64,000 nucleotides of DNA from Bacteroidetes bacterium OLB9 (GCA_001567255.1 LNBW01000017.1:40285-104284), one strand, 5' to 3'. Positions 37,029 to 47,961 are shown, counted from the stretch's first letter. The notes: generated by a model not told the origin, from the sequence alone. A program made the numbers and translations.

Positions 37029-38552
37029 ATGAAATCCATCCTCTGCTTCTTTGTTTTCATCTCCTTTAGTATTACGAAGCTTCATTGCCAGACCCCTGAA
37101 AATTTTACTGATCATTTAATGGCTTTTGTTAGTAATAAAAATTTTGATGAAGCCCTCAATCTGATAGACAGTGTACTTCAGGTGGATCCACAAAATGCAG
37201 ATGTTATGGTTTTTAGAGGATATGTCAAATCACAGGCTGGTGATTTTAAAGGTGCTTTGATAGAATTTGACAGAGCTATTGCCATTGATTCGTCTATTTC
37301 ATTTGCTTTTATATTTCGTGCCTATACTAAGCAAATTTTAGATGATTTTGACGGAGCAATGAAGGATTATAACACAGCTGCAGAATTAGAACCGGATAGC
37401 TATTTAGTTTATTTTAACAGGGGCACGCTGCATTTTCACAATAAAAAATATGAAGAAGCAAAGATGGATTTTAGTTTGGCAATAGAACGAAACCCTGATG
37501 ATCCGACTTATTACTTAATGCGGGGAGAATCTGAAATGCTACTTGAAGAATTTGAAGATGCTATATTTGATTTTAATAATTGCCTGGAGCTAGATCCTGA
37601 TAATATGGAAGCGCATTATTTTAGGGGTATTACCTTTGAGCAACTCGAAAAACATTACGAGGCTTATGAAGATTTGTCTACTTGTATATATTTGAATCCC
37701 GACCATACTGAAGTTGCATTATGGGCAGCTAACATCCTAATCAATGCCGGTGACTTTCAGGGTGGACTGGAAGACTTAAACAAGTTTAAAAATAAATTCC
37801 CTGAATATCAAGAAGATGAACTCTATGTCTCACTTCTATCCGAAGCAAAAGAAGGAATATTAAAACTGAAAGAAAATTTAGACAAAGACAGCAATGTCCT
37901 ACTGGATGCTATGACTTATCTTGAGCTCGCCGTAAAAAAGATTGGAGTAAAAGACGATCTTAGTGCGCTTGAAGACCTCAATCGGGCGGTTGCATTGAAT
38001 ACTGAGCTTGTAGATGCCTGGCGCAGAAGAGGTCTTGTAAAATTTAATCTAGGATATTATCATGGAAGTATTGCTGATTTGAGCAAATCGCTGGATATGC
38101 AGCCGAATGACGTTGACGCCTTGATCGTCAGAGGATATGCTCTTGGGTTTATTAGAGAGTATGCTGCTGCCGTTTCAGATTATAGTGCTGTTCTTTCAAT
38201 AGATCCGACAGATACCATGGCCTTAAGAAATCGTGGTCTTTGCAAATTTGAAATGGAGGACTATCAGGGTGCTCTTGAGGACTTTAATGTTTTGGTAAAT
38301 ATAAGCCCTGATAATGCAGACAGTTATAGATATAGAGCAATGGTCAAAACAAATTTCAATGATAATGAAGGAGCACTTGCAGATTTGAATAAATCAATGG
38401 CAATCAACCCTGATGACCCCTTGATATACTTTTATCGGTCAAATGTATTTTTTAATTTGCAGCAACCGGACAAAGCTTGTCAGGATCTAGAGGTAGCCAT
38501 CAAAGGCAGAATAATGAGCGCACAAAAAATATACGATTTCAAATGTAAGTAA
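37029..38552 (+). CDS. secreted tetratricopeptide-repeat protein
   Basis: A 507-residue protein with a signal peptide (MKSILCFFVFISFSITKLHC). The mature chain is made almost entirely of TPR units, about twelve, each near 34 residues, with the repeated signatures GDFKGALIEFDRAIAID, NKKYEEAKMDFSLAIERNPD and EDYQGALEDFNVLVNISPD. There is a break near residues 265-305 with a coiled-coil-like stretch. TPR proteins scaffold other proteins; the partner is unknown. Neighbouring genes give no hint. Confidence 0.8.
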   Translation: MKSILCFFVFISFSITKLHCQTPENFTDHLMAFVSNKNFDEALNLIDSVLQVDPQNADVMVFRGYVKSQAGDFKGALIEFDRAIAIDSSISFAFIFRAYTKQILDDFDGAMKDYNTAAELEPDSYLVYFNRGTLHFHNKKYEEAKMDFSLAIERNPDDPTYYLMRGESEMLLEEFEDAIFDFNNCLELDPDNMEAHYFRGITFEQLEKHYEAYEDLSTCIYLNPDHTEVALWAANILINAGDFQGGLEDLNKFKNKFPEYQEDELYVSLLSEAKEGILKLKENLDKDSNVLLDAMTYLELAVKKIGVKDDLSALEDLNRAVALNTELVDAWRRRGLVKFNLGYYHGSIADLSKSLDMQPNDVDALIVRGYALGFIREYAAAVSDYSAVLSIDPTDTMALRNRGLCKFEMEDYQGALEDFNVLVNISPDNADSYRYRAMVKTNFNDNEGALADLNKSMAINPDDPLIYFYRSNVFFNLQQPDKACQDLEVAIKGRIMSAQKIYDFKCK

Positions 38553-38739
38553 TATTTTAGCTTCATTGATTTCTTGACTGGTTTATTGATCGCTCTTGAT
38601 GAGCTTAACGAACAAATGAATTTGATGTAGTTTGTTGTGTTAGTGATAAGTGTTTTGTGTTCTGTCTGATGAATGACCAAGTGTGATTTAATGTGACCAA
38701 TTTTATTGGCAATCTTTGTAACCAAATAAACGAAGATAG

Positions 38740-39726
38740 ATGATAGATACAACTCAAGAAATATATGATTTTGTAAAAGCTGTTCTTTTTGGCGTAGCAA
38801 CCGGTGATGCAGTCGGTGTTCCTTACGAGTTTAGGTCGAGAGAGCAGATGCGGTTACATCCTGCTACTGACATGGTAGGCTATGGCACCTATGACTTGCC
38901 ACCGGGCAGTTGGTCGGATGATAGTTCTCTGACCTTTTGTCTAGCAGAAGCATTGACTGATGATGGTTATAATCTTAGGACGATCGCTCAATATTTTACA
39001 AGATGGTGCTATCAAGCATGGTGGACACCCTACGGTCATGTCTTTGATATCGGAATCACAACGAGTCAAGCTATTCATCGATTACGTCAAATACTCAATA
39101 GTGCAACAGATGACTTACCACTGATAGCATTAAAACATTCCGGTAATGATCGGGACAACGGCAATGGCTCGTTGATGCGAATTTTGCCACTTGTATTTTA
39201 TATAAGAGGTCTGTCGGATGCAGAACAGTTTGATATTATTTCCACTGTATCATCATTAACCCATCCACACATAAGGGCATCCATGAGTTGTTTTATTTAT
39301 CTAAAAATGGCCGAAAAACTTATGTCCGGAGTAGAGAAAGAAGTTGCGTATATAGAGACGCGAAAAGAGATAAGTGCGTTTTGGGGTGACCATGGATTTC
39401 CTGAGGATGAAAAGAAACATTTTGCTAAAGTGATTCAAAATGATATTCGGGACACCCAATTGTATGATATTAAAACAGGAGGCTATGTTATAGAAAGCCT
39501 TGAGTCGTGCTTTTGGTTTTTTATGCAAAAGGATAGCTATAGAGACACCGTCCTATCTATCATCAATTTAGGCCACGATACAGATACTTCTGCAGCTATT
39601 GTCGGTGGTTTAGCTGGAATTTGCTACGGATTTGAGGACATTCCTATCGAATGGGTAAAACAACTTGCACGAAAGGATGATATCAAACTTCTTGCTGATA
39701 GATTCGCAAGAAAGCTAAAAAGTTAA
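38740..39726 (+). CDS. ADP-ribosylglycohydrolase family protein
   Basis: A 328-residue all-helical hydrolase of the DraG/ARH family that removes ADP-ribose from proteins or small molecules. The two magnesium-site motifs are GDAVGVPYEFRS near residue 20 with GSWSDDSSLTFCLAEAL near 65, and the C-terminal GHDTDTSAAIVGGLAG near 277. NDRDNGNGSLMRILPL is also typical. There is no ADP-ribosyltransferase gene beside it, so its target is unknown. It converges on pepD with 17 bases between stops. Confidence 0.88.
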   Translation: MIDTTQEIYDFVKAVLFGVATGDAVGVPYEFRSREQMRLHPATDMVGYGTYDLPPGSWSDDSSLTFCLAEALTDDGYNLRTIAQYFTRWCYQAWWTPYGHVFDIGITTSQAIHRLRQILNSATDDLPLIALKHSGNDRDNGNGSLMRILPLVFYIRGLSDAEQFDIISTVSSLTHPHIRASMSCFIYLKMAEKLMSGVEKEVAYIETRKEISAFWGDHGFPEDEKKHFAKVIQNDIRDTQLYDIKTGGYVIESLESCFWFFMQKDSYRDTVLSIINLGHDTDTSAAIVGGLAGICYGFEDIPIEWVKQLARKDDIKLLADRFARKLKS

Positions 39727-39743
39727 ATACCTTTTAGATTAGA

Positions 39744-41207
39744 CTATCCTTTTTCAGGAATATTCTTCAGAATCTCTTGCGTGAATTTCCAGAATTTTTG
39801 TACAGATGAAATACTGACTCTTTCGTCAGGAGAGTGCGCACCGATAATGGTTGGACCATAGGAAATCATGTCTAACTCCGGATAATTGATACCCAGAATT
39901 CCGCATTCCAATCCTGCATGGCATGCTACAACATCTGCTTTTTCACCATACATCTTTTCATACAAACTGGTCAAAACATTGAGTATGGGAGAGTTGGGAT
40001 TAGGTGTCCATCCGGGATAGCCATTGGTAAAAGTGGTTTCGAAACCAGCCAGTCCGAATGCAGCTTCCAGACTATGAGCGACATCGAGTTTTGATGATTC
40101 TACAGATGATCGCGACAGGCACATGACCTTTAATTCACCATCCTTGATCAGTACCCGAGCTACATTGTTGGAAGCTTCTACTAGATCCTCGATGTCAGGG
40201 CTCATACGGAACACACCGTTATGTGCAGTGTAAATAGCAGCGAGCATTTGTTGCTGATCTGCTACTGAAAGTACTTGTTCTGGTACAGTCGTTTCGTTGA
40301 CATAAAGCTCGATATGTGACTCAATGGATTGATATTCCTTACGGATATAGTCCATATCTTTATGAATTTGTGCCAGTACTTTTTCTTTGTTTTCTGTTGT
40401 GACTGCAGCTATAGCCGAGGCCTCGCGTGGTATGGCATTGCGCAGACTGCCGCCATCAAATGAAGCTAATCGCATACCTGCTGACGTAGCATTGTAAAGT
40501 ATGCGGTTGAGTAATTTATTGGCATTACCTCTGCCGAGATGAATATCTACTCCTGAATGTCCACCCTGCAAGCCTTTTATACCGATCTGCAACCCGATAC
40601 AGTCTGAATGATCGAGTTTCTCCGGTTTGTACGTTCGAGTAGCAGTCACATCAAGACCTCCTGCGCATCCTATATCTATTTCTGTATCATTTTCAGTGTC
40701 CAGATTGAGTAAGATTTTCCCATTCAACACACCACCTTTGAGTCCAAATGCACCAGTCATCCCCGTTTCTTCATCAATGGTAAATAGGGCTTCCAGATCA
40801 GGATGTTGTATATCATCTGCTGCTAGTATGGTCATGATTGTGGATACGCCTATACCATTGTCAGCACCAAGTGTGGTGCCATGGGCTTTTACCCAGTCAC
40901 CATCGATATACATTTTGATTCCATCTTTATCAAAATCAAATACAGTATCATTGTTTTTTTGGTGAACCATATCCAGATGTGACTGTAGAATCACCGGTTG
41001 ACGATTTTCCATACCAGCTGTTGCCGGTTTGCGGATGATGACATTGCCGGTTTCGTCTTTGTGTGTATCTAATCCAAGGCTTTTTCCGTAATTAACCATA
41101 AACTCAATGACTCTTTCTTCTTTTTTAGAGCCACGAGGTACTTGATTAAGGTCGGCAAAGTGATTCCATAATTTGGTTGGAGATAATTGCCTTACTGTAT
41201 CTGACAT
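39744..41207 (-). CDS. pepD: aminoacyl-histidine dipeptidase (PepD, M20C)
   Basis: Cytosolic zinc dipeptidase of 487 residues. Metal ligands appear as QSHLDMVHQ near residue 78, LGADNGIG near 115, and DEETGMTGA near 145 with the general-base Glu pair. The dimerisation insert follows, then the C-terminal zinc ligand near GAHSPDERVS. It is full length with no signal peptide and stands alone. Confidence 0.92.
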   Translation of the reverse strand: MSDTVRQLSPTKLWNHFADLNQVPRGSKKEERVIEFMVNYGKSLGLDTHKDETGNVIIRKPATAGMENRQPVILQSHLDMVHQKNNDTVFDFDKDGIKMYIDGDWVKAHGTTLGADNGIGVSTIMTILAADDIQHPDLEALFTIDEETGMTGAFGLKGGVLNGKILLNLDTENDTEIDIGCAGGLDVTATRTYKPEKLDHSDCIGLQIGIKGLQGGHSGVDIHLGRGNANKLLNRILYNATSAGMRLASFDGGSLRNAIPREASAIAAVTTENKEKVLAQIHKDMDYIRKEYQSIESHIELYVNETTVPEQVLSVADQQQMLAAIYTAHNGVFRMSPDIEDLVEASNNVARVLIKDGELKVMCLSRSSVESSKLDVAHSLEAAFGLAGFETTFTNGYPGWTPNPNSPILNVLTSLYEKMYGEKADVVACHAGLECGILGINYPELDMISYGPTIIGAHSPDERVSISSVQKFWKFTQEILKNIPEKG

Positions 41208-41354
41208 GATTCAAAATTTTTAGATTTTGCGAATTTACGACATTTAGTCGGTTTTTATCAATTGCACAATCAGAATTTTGGAAAAATTCAGTAATACAGC
41301 CTTTATCAGATGTATAATAAGATCAATGATGGATTTCAAAAATCAAGGTCTGGT

Positions 41355-42905
41355 CTATAGTTTGATTAATCGTACGGTATTCACCAGATTGTCGATGGCA
41401 ACTCTTATAAAATAAGTACCAGATGGATATCCACTCATATCTAGACGTATATCGTGCTGTCCGGTTTCAATCTGTTTATTAACAATCACTTTGAGCTGGC
41501 TGCCTAGAATGTCATACACTGAAAGATGAACGTATTTACCCTGGTTATTGAATGATATGGTTGTTTCAGAGCCGCAAGGATTTGGGTAGCAACTGAGTTG
41601 CGATATAGCTTCATGCTGCTGATTTGTTGAGGTGGTTTGACAATTTTTGATGAAAGACAATTTCTGAAAATCATTAAATAATACCTGATTCACTTGATCG
41701 GGTGCAGCTCCTAACCAGTCGATCAAAAACGTAGCATAAACCGATCTGAAATCATACAACATAGGTACTCCTTCTTGGGGTTCTGAATCACCAGAAATTT
41801 CAGGATTTTGGCCATAGATATCTGCTTTGATGCAATCGCCAAAAACAATAACTGGTGCAGCAGTTCCATGGTCAGTACCAATACTATTATTTGACCGTAT
41901 TTGCCTGCCAAATTCAGAAAATGTCATACCAGCTACTCGTTCTGTTATGCCTAAAGCCTTAAGATCTGCGCTAAAACTACTTATTGCATCTGAAAGAAGC
42001 CCTAGTAGTGTAGCATGTTCTCCTTTGTCGTGTTCATCACTTTCCACTTGTTGTGAATGCGTGTCAAATCCTCCAAGATTGACAATATAGATCTGGGTTT
42101 GTAGGCCTCCGGAAATTAATTTAGCTACAATTTTCAATTGGTCTGCAAGCCTATTTTCAGATGGATATTCAACTAGGTTATTCCCTTTGTCTATTGATTC
42201 AAGCAATCTTTCTGCGTAATGATTAGATTGGTCAATCGTTGTCTTTATAAATGACAATTCATCATAATAACATGAATTTTCTTGAGGTGCTTGTTCGGTT
42301 TCTTCCATAGATTTGATGGTCAAGCTTGTATTCAGCGCATAGCTGTAATTAGTAGCTGTACCTTGACATGTGGAAGAAACTAAATTGCCTAGAGTGATGG
42401 CTAGAGGATCCGGATAATCTGGGTTAGGAAAATTTTCCGGATAGTCAGGAAAATTTAGATTGAGATATCTTCCTATCCATCCTGTAGAAAGTTGAACATT
42501 AGCATCAGAAGCGCTGGTCCAGATGTCAGTAGATCTGAAGTGTGATCTATTTTGATTAGGGTAGCCTACACTTTGGATGATGCCCAAACTTCCCTCTTTG
42601 TATAGGTTTTGTAAGCCACTCATCGCCGGATGTAAGCCGGTATAATCTGTTAATTTTAACACTGATGCTTCAGGAATCAGAATGTTTGATCGCACCTGAC
42701 TTAGTCCACTATATTGATCTATAGGTATCACCATATTGAGGCCATCGTTTCCTCCATTCAGTTGAATCAAAACTAATACTCTGTCACTACCCTGACTGAT
42801 GCAATTGAACAATGGTGATGAAGCTATTGCCGAGACTTTTATTCCGCCCAGCAAAACAGGAATAGACATTATGGCTCCTGATTGTATAAATTGTCTTCGT
42901 TTCAT
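41355..42905 (-). CDS. DUF1501 protein with Tat-like signal and T9SS sorting domain
   Basis: A 516-residue protein of the DUF1501 (sulfatase/alkaline-phosphatase-like fold) family. The start MKRRQFIQSGAIMSIPVLLGG has the RRxF core of a Tat signal. The family body includes IQLNGGNDGLNMVIP near residue 48, YPNQNRSHFRS, NLGGFDTHSQQ, MTFSEFGRQIRSNNSIGTDHGTAAPVIVFG. The last 75 residues (about 440-516) are a T9SS type A sorting domain: LSCYPNPCGSETTISF and YPSGTYFIRVA. It is the second gene of the DUF1800-DUF1501 pair, 35 bases downstream of its partner. The pair is widespread; its function is unknown. Confidence 0.85.
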   Translation of the reverse strand: MKRRQFIQSGAIMSIPVLLGGIKVSAIASSPLFNCISQGSDRVLVLIQLNGGNDGLNMVIPIDQYSGLSQVRSNILIPEASVLKLTDYTGLHPAMSGLQNLYKEGSLGIIQSVGYPNQNRSHFRSTDIWTSASDANVQLSTGWIGRYLNLNFPDYPENFPNPDYPDPLAITLGNLVSSTCQGTATNYSYALNTSLTIKSMEETEQAPQENSCYYDELSFIKTTIDQSNHYAERLLESIDKGNNLVEYPSENRLADQLKIVAKLISGGLQTQIYIVNLGGFDTHSQQVESDEHDKGEHATLLGLLSDAISSFSADLKALGITERVAGMTFSEFGRQIRSNNSIGTDHGTAAPVIVFGDCIKADIYGQNPEISGDSEPQEGVPMLYDFRSVYATFLIDWLGAAPDQVNQVLFNDFQKLSFIKNCQTTSTNQQHEAISQLSCYPNPCGSETTISFNNQGKYVHLSVYDILGSQLKVIVNKQIETGQHDIRLDMSGYPSGTYFIRVAIDNLVNTVRLIKL

Positions 42906-42940
42906 ACTGAATGAATTTTAAGAATAAAAGAATAGGTTTT

Positions 42941-44497
42941 TTAGCTAAGTTGATATTCAGGCATTTGCATCATGTAAAGCGTTAAATTTTTAAGCCGGGC
43001 ATTGAGTACTTCTACCAAACGTTGATTACCCGGATTAATTAAATAATCAGCATATACTTTTGCCCAGTCACCTTCTGATCCTGAATTAAGAATGCCTTCC
43101 AGAACGTTGACTTGATTAGGTTTTAATGGGTTTGGAAACAGTAAGAGCATATACTGATTTAAAATTGAGGCTACATCAGCCGGATTGTCAAATCTAGAAA
43201 GCATTTCTAGTTGATTAATAATGGTTTTATAGTTGGCTGCTTTGTATCCTGTGATTACAATGGCTTCAGTAAATATTTTTCTGTTGGTTAGTCCTACGGC
43301 ATTCAACCAAAGCCTATTGTAGGAAGGTTCCTGATAAAAAGGCGGCCACCCACCTACAGATAGAATATTTAATATCGCCATTTGCATCTGCTGAGTTAGA
43401 CCATACAAAGTAGTATTGAGTCTCACTTTAGGAAGGTTTTCTGTGGGTAATGCTACTTGAAACTGGTTCATCGCATTGAATATAAAATCCATAGGGTTTT
43501 TTATCATCCGACCGATAACGCAACTTTCATAAAAATGCTCGCTTGATAATAGTGCTCGAATTGCCGGAGCTACTTCGTAGTCTGAATTTCTAATCATTTC
43601 GGCCATTGGTTTGATGATATTTTGTTTTATGTCATCATTGATTTCGTAGTGTACAAACCATCTGTATAGTTTGGTGGCAATGAATTCAGAAACGGCCTCT
43701 TTTTGGAAGATGATATCAATTAATACCTTGTATTCATTTTCACCTTCATTGTTGACGACTGCATAGTCAAATCTATGTGATAATGTTTTAGTACCAGTAT
43801 CATGTCTTGTGATTTCGAATTTAGATTGTGCAGGTACAGCATTACGAACATTGATCCAGCCAGTAAAACCTCTGGCCATTTGTTTTACATCTTCCTCGGT
43901 ATAATTAGTATAATCTCCTGGCCCCGCCAGATCTCCTTTTCCGATTGTAAAGAGCTCCAAAAGCTCTCTGCCAAAGTTTTCATTAGGAGCTTTTTTAGTG
44001 CTGTCCTTGCCATTTAGATATTCCAGCATAGCAGGATCGATGGTTATTGCTTTGGCCAGATCTCTAAAATTGCCCAGAGCATAAGCTCTTAACAGCGACA
44101 TGTATTTATAATTATATCCGGCATCTCTAATAAAGGAGGTGACAAAATGGTTGTGCCAGAATATTGTCATTTTTTCCCTGATATTAGGTTGACCGGACAT
44201 CATTAAATCAAATGACCATACTACCAGTGACCGATTTCTGTAAGAATTAAATGTGCTGTTGGGTGCTTTATTGGTCCACGTTTCACCTATCGGCGTATCT
44301 GGATCTTTAGTGTAAATATAGTTGATAGGCGGATCAGGCGTAGGCAATTTTTGAAATATAATATCCATACACTCATCTAGTGTCTTTTTGCCAAAATCCT
44401 GAATAGTATCTAAGGCAACTCCAAAAGTAGATCGACGCAGTAGGTGGGCTGCCAAATTAGCATTCCATATTCCTGAGTATTTATTAAATGAGGCCAT
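42941..44497 (-). CDS. DUF1800 family protein
   Basis: A 518-residue protein of the DUF1800 family, helical and probably envelope-associated. Signatures are LLRRSTFGVALDTIQDF near residue 20, MTIFWHNHFVTS near 110, ATKLYRWFVHYEIND near 270 and GGWPPFYQEPSYNRLW near 375. No clear signal peptide is visible at the annotated start. It is paired with the DUF1501 gene, as is usual in Bacteroidota and Planctomycetota. Confidence 0.85.
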   Translation of the reverse strand: MASFNKYSGIWNANLAAHLLRRSTFGVALDTIQDFGKKTLDECMDIIFQKLPTPDPPINYIYTKDPDTPIGETWTNKAPNSTFNSYRNRSLVVWSFDLMMSGQPNIREKMTIFWHNHFVTSFIRDAGYNYKYMSLLRAYALGNFRDLAKAITIDPAMLEYLNGKDSTKKAPNENFGRELLELFTIGKGDLAGPGDYTNYTEEDVKQMARGFTGWINVRNAVPAQSKFEITRHDTGTKTLSHRFDYAVVNNEGENEYKVLIDIIFQKEAVSEFIATKLYRWFVHYEINDDIKQNIIKPMAEMIRNSDYEVAPAIRALLSSEHFYESCVIGRMIKNPMDFIFNAMNQFQVALPTENLPKVRLNTTLYGLTQQMQMAILNILSVGGWPPFYQEPSYNRLWLNAVGLTNRKIFTEAIVITGYKAANYKTIINQLEMLSRFDNPADVASILNQYMLLLFPNPLKPNQVNVLEGILNSGSEGDWAKVYADYLINPGNQRLVEVLNARLKNLTLYMMQMPEYQLS

Positions 44498-44810
44498 AAT
44501 TTGATTAATTTTGTATATACCAGATATGTAACAAGTGTATTATCTTTATTGAATTACTTCCAATTATTTTTCTTTGACTATACAGATATTAAAAAGTTTA
44601 ATTTGCATTATAAATTTGTATTATAGTTGAAAAAATGGATGGTTATTTTAATAATAAGCTTAACAATAAAGGCACTTACCCTGATTAGTTAAATAAATAT
44701 AAACCTCGAAGTAACTCTCTTAATAAAAAAGAGGATTGTTCTGAAGGTATTTTACCTAAAAAGAACGGCATAGATTCAAATAACCCTAATGGATTTGTTT
44801 TGTATTTCTA
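44498..44810. other. 313-base gap between DUF1800 and pgi
   Basis: It is upstream of the DUF1800 gene and downstream of pgi. On the plus strand a perfect -7 motif TAAATTTG (44611-44618) is followed by a 17-codon frame (44635-44688), with no gene in that direction. A short weak hairpin (CTCTT/AAGAG) lies near 44718-44734. A small plus-strand transcript is possible but not shown. Confidence 0.3.
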
Positions 44811-46472
44811 CTACCACTTAGCTAAACCATTCATATTCTTATAAGCATTGATCAATCCGTTTGTTGAACTATCAAAAGAAGTAGTTCTGCCAGGTTGCTC
44901 TAATTCAGGGATAATACCTGATGCCAACTGTTTGCCCAGTTCGACGCCCCACTGGTCGAAGCTATAGATATTCCAGATGATACCTTGCACGAAGATCTTG
45001 TGCTCATACATGGCAATGAGTTTTCCAAGTGTGGATGGATCAATTTTCCGCACTAATATAGAGTTAGTAGGACGATTGCCTTCAAAAACTTTAAATGGCA
45101 CAAGTGGCATGTATTCTTCGGGGGTTTTACCTGCATTTTCAAATTCAGCTATGACTTCTTCTCGTGATTTACCTTGCATGAGGGCTTGCGTCTGGGCAAA
45201 AAAATTGGACATCAACAAGGTATGGTGTTTGCCCACTGGATGGTGAGATAAGGCCGCACCGATAAAGTCACAGGGTATCAATTGAGTACCTTGGTGGATG
45301 AGTTGATAAAAGGCGTGTTGGCCATTGGTGCCTGGTTCTCCCCAGATAATGGGTCCTGTGGTATATTTTATAGGTTCACCATTGCGATTTACAGCTTTGC
45401 CATTACTTTCCATATTGCCTTGTTGGAAATAGGCTGCAAAACGGTGTAAATACTGATCATAAGGCAAAATAGCTTCGGAAGCAGCACCCCAAAAATTTGT
45501 ATTCCAGATGCCAATTAATGCTAACAATACCGGAATATTCCGCTCAAAGGGTGTTTTTTGAAAATGTCTATCCATCCTATAAAATCCGGTCAGCAACTCT
45601 TCAAAGTGGTCATATCCAATAGCTAGCGCAATAGAAAGGCCAATAGCTGATGTAAGCGAATATCTGCCACCGACCCAATCCCAAAATTCAAACATATTGG
45701 CAGTATCAATGCCAAATAGTTCTACTTTTTCCTTATTGGTAGAAAGTGCAACAAAATGCTTTTTGATATGATTTTCATCTTTGGCGACAGCTAGAAACAT
45801 CTCGCGAGCTGTATAGGCATTGGCCATCGTTTCTTGTGTAGTAAATGTTTTTGAAGCAATCAGGAATAAGGTCGTCTCCATATTGAGACCACGTGTCACT
45901 TCAGTGATATGGGTAGCATCTACATTGGATACAAAATGGACATTGAGCCGCGTTTTGTACGGCTTCAGCGCTTCTGTGACCATGACAGGACCCAAATCAG
46001 AACCACCTATACCGATATTGACGACATCTTGAATAGCTTTGCCAGAGTAGCCCTTCCATTGACCAGAAATAATCTGGTGGCAAAAACGCTTCATCTTTGC
46101 TTTTACTGCCTTTACTTCAGGCATTACATTTTTACCATCTACATAGACTGGCTGACCGGATTTGTTGCGCAGTGCAGTGTGTAGTACTGCTCTACTTTCT
46201 GTTACATTGATTTTCTCACCTGCAAACATAGCTCGAATGGCATCTTTTAGTTTTGTGTTGCGTGCTAGTTGCAATAAGATTTGTAAGGTTTCGTCTGTGA
46301 TATTGTTTTTAGAATAATCTACCAGTATGTCATCCATCCAAAGCGAAAAACGATCAAATCTTTTGGCATCGGCCTGAAATAAATCTTTGATTTGCCGGTT
46401 TTTATTAGCTTTAAAATGTCGCTCTAACTTTCGCCAAGCAGGAGTCGATGTAGGATCGATATTGTATAACAT
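44811..46472 (-). CDS. pgi: glucose-6-phosphate isomerase
   Basis: Glycolytic interconversion of glucose 6-phosphate and fructose 6-phosphate. The 553-residue protein has the normal length. The signatures are [15 protein letters not shown] near residue 150, [14 protein letters not shown] near 205, [14 protein letters not shown] near 265 (conserved Arg), NMESNGK near 380, the active-site Glu in [19 protein letters not shown] near 350-370, and [12 protein letters not shown] near 510. It stands alone. Confidence 0.95.
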   Translation of the reverse strand: MLYNIDPTSTPAWRKLERHFKANKNRQIKDLFQADAKRFDRFSLWMDDILVDYSKNNITDETLQILLQLARNTKLKDAIRAMFAGEKINVTESRAVLHTALRNKSGQPVYVDGKNVMPEVKAVKAKMKRFCHQIISGQWKGYSGKAIQDVVNIGIGGSDLGPVMVTEALKPYKTRLNVHFVSNVDATHITEVTRGLNMETTLFLIASKTFTTQETMANAYTAREMFLAVAKDENHIKKHFVALSTNKEKVELFGIDTANMFEFWDWVGGRYSLTSAIGLSIALAIGYDHFEELLTGFYRMDRHFQKTPFERNIPVLLALIGIWNTNFWGAASEAILPYDQYLHRFAAYFQQGNMESNGKAVNRNGEPIKYTTGPIIWGEPGTNGQHAFYQLIHQGTQLIPCDFIGAALSHHPVGKHHTLLMSNFFAQTQALMQGKSREEVIAEFENAGKTPEEYMPLVPFKVFEGNRPTNSILVRKIDPSTLGKLIAMYEHKIFVQGIIWNIYSFDQWGVELGKQLASGIIPELEQPGRTTSFDSSTNGLINAYKNMNGLAKW

Positions 46473-46527
46473 ACTCAGTGAATTTATCTTGATTAAAATA
46501 CCACCAGCTTACGATGGCGATGTATTT

Positions 46528-47961
46528 TTATGACCTTTTAAAACTGACGACGTAAACGCCAGCAGGAAGATCAATCTCTATATGCGAATCACCCATCGTT
46601 ACTTCCTCCGAATGAACGACATTTCCATTAAGCGTGTAGATTGAAATGCTACCATTTTCAGGTGCAGTAAGTGTAAAATATGTGTGCGTAGGATTAGGCA
46701 CAATTTTGATATCTGTTAAGTTTGCATCTACAACTCCACTAGGAATACCACAGTCAAAAGGATCGTACAGTATTTCTCCCAGGGTACTATCATCGGGCAG
46801 GTGGAAAATGACATCTTCTACTTCTTCCTTGGTAGCTTTTTTTCCTTCAATCCAGCAATTGTGAAGTGCTTTAATGGTATTAGGAGTATTGTTGTATATA
46901 GCATATACTTTCTCGTTGTTTTTGTTATCGCTAAATACATTGCCGCCAGGATTAAAATCTTCAGGATCGTCACTCCCAAAATTTGCTATTGCACCATTAA
47001 TGATGGTCACGCCCCAAAGATTTCTTCTTATTTTATTACCACTAACATAAACGTATTGGCTTCCATACAAAGAGATACCGCTGCCACCATTAAGTGGGTT
47101 GGTTTCAGTATTGTTATCTTCTATGATGTTATTAATAATGGCACCTACCGAACTACCAAAAGTAGTAAAACCATATCGATTATCTCTGATGATGTTATCC
47201 TTAATTAGGAACTGATTTGGCACTCCGGTTAGACTGGATACAGAAATTCCACCAACGACTGTAAGACGCCTATCACCGATCACATTACAATTGATAATAC
47301 GAGTAGAATCAACATCTCCACTGGGTCCCATATTGATTTGAGGCCGATTATTGTTTTTGAGATTATTGGCTTCAAAGTAGCTGTCAGTAATCTGAATAGC
47401 GACGGAGGCATTGGCTGCTGATGACAATGCAGGATGAACATTGTTTTTAAACACACAATTTCTAACCACAGGGCTACCTTTTGAAAAAGATATTGCACCA
47501 CCTGTAGATGATCCTCTTTCATTTTGATTGTTGGAAATATTGGAATTTTCAATAACAAAATTCGGTGTGATGACCCGAAGACCGCCGCCATATTCTACCG
47601 AGGTATGATTGAAATAAACTTCTGCTGTGTCGTAAAACCAGAATCCTTTGTAAGGCTTTGTTGTATCAATGGCTGTGATGAGAATACTATCTGCATCACA
47701 ATGAAAATAACCTCGCACTTTAAACTCTATTCCTTCCGCTATCGCTAAAACGATGTTGTCGTCAATAATTAGTGAATCCGTTTCGGATAGTTCGATTTCT
47801 TGTATCATACTAAAGGTGTCAGCAGTTACCGTTATCGCTTCAGGAGCATGTACTACAATGGAGTCAAGTGTCCATCTAACACCTGTATTAGGTGTAGAAT
47901 ACTGAGCATTGAGATGGATAAGTATTCCTAAAGCAAATAATAAGGTCAAAAAGATTCTCAT
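46528..47961 (-). CDS. secreted right-handed beta-helix protein with T9SS sorting domain
   Basis: A 477-residue protein from the ATG at 47961, whose N-terminus (MRIFLTLLFALGILIHLNAQ) is a clean signal peptide. A longer frame begins 11 codons earlier. The middle (about 120-370) consists of short repeats with Asn/Gly/Ile ladders such as IKDNIIRDNRYGFTTFG and VSGNKIRRNLWGVTII, the pattern of pectate-lyase-like beta-helices. The last 70 residues are a type A T9SS domain (IKIVPNPTHTYFTL, PAGVYVVSFKRS). No catalytic residues can be assigned. Confidence 0.8.
   Translation of the reverse strand: MRIFLTLLFALGILIHLNAQYSTPNTGVRWTLDSIVVHAPEAITVTADTFSMIQEIELSETDSLIIDDNIVLAIAEGIEFKVRGYFHCDADSILITAIDTTKPYKGFWFYDTAEVYFNHTSVEYGGGLRVITPNFVIENSNISNNQNERGSSTGGAISFSKGSPVVRNCVFKNNVHPALSSAANASVAIQITDSYFEANNLKNNNRPQINMGPSGDVDSTRIINCNVIGDRRLTVVGGISVSSLTGVPNQFLIKDNIIRDNRYGFTTFGSSVGAIINNIIEDNNTETNPLNGGSGISLYGSQYVYVSGNKIRRNLWGVTIINGAIANFGSDDPEDFNPGGNVFSDNKNNEKVYAIYNNTPNTIKALHNCWIEGKKATKEEVEDVIFHLPDDSTLGEILYDPFDCGIPSGVVDANLTDIKIVPNPTHTYFTLTAPENGSISIYTLNGNVVHSEEVTMGDSHIEIDLPAGVYVVSFKRS

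Noticed and set aside
38740..39726. ADP-ribosylglycohydrolase as part of a toxin or defence system
   Set aside because: No ADP-ribosyltransferase, toxin or other defence gene lies beside it. Neighbours are a TPR protein and pepD, so it is treated as a lone housekeeping-type gene.
44635..44688. 17-codon frame after a -7 motif in the pgi-DUF1800 gap
   Set aside because: The -7 box has no -33 partner and the product is too short. Kept only as a note on the gap.
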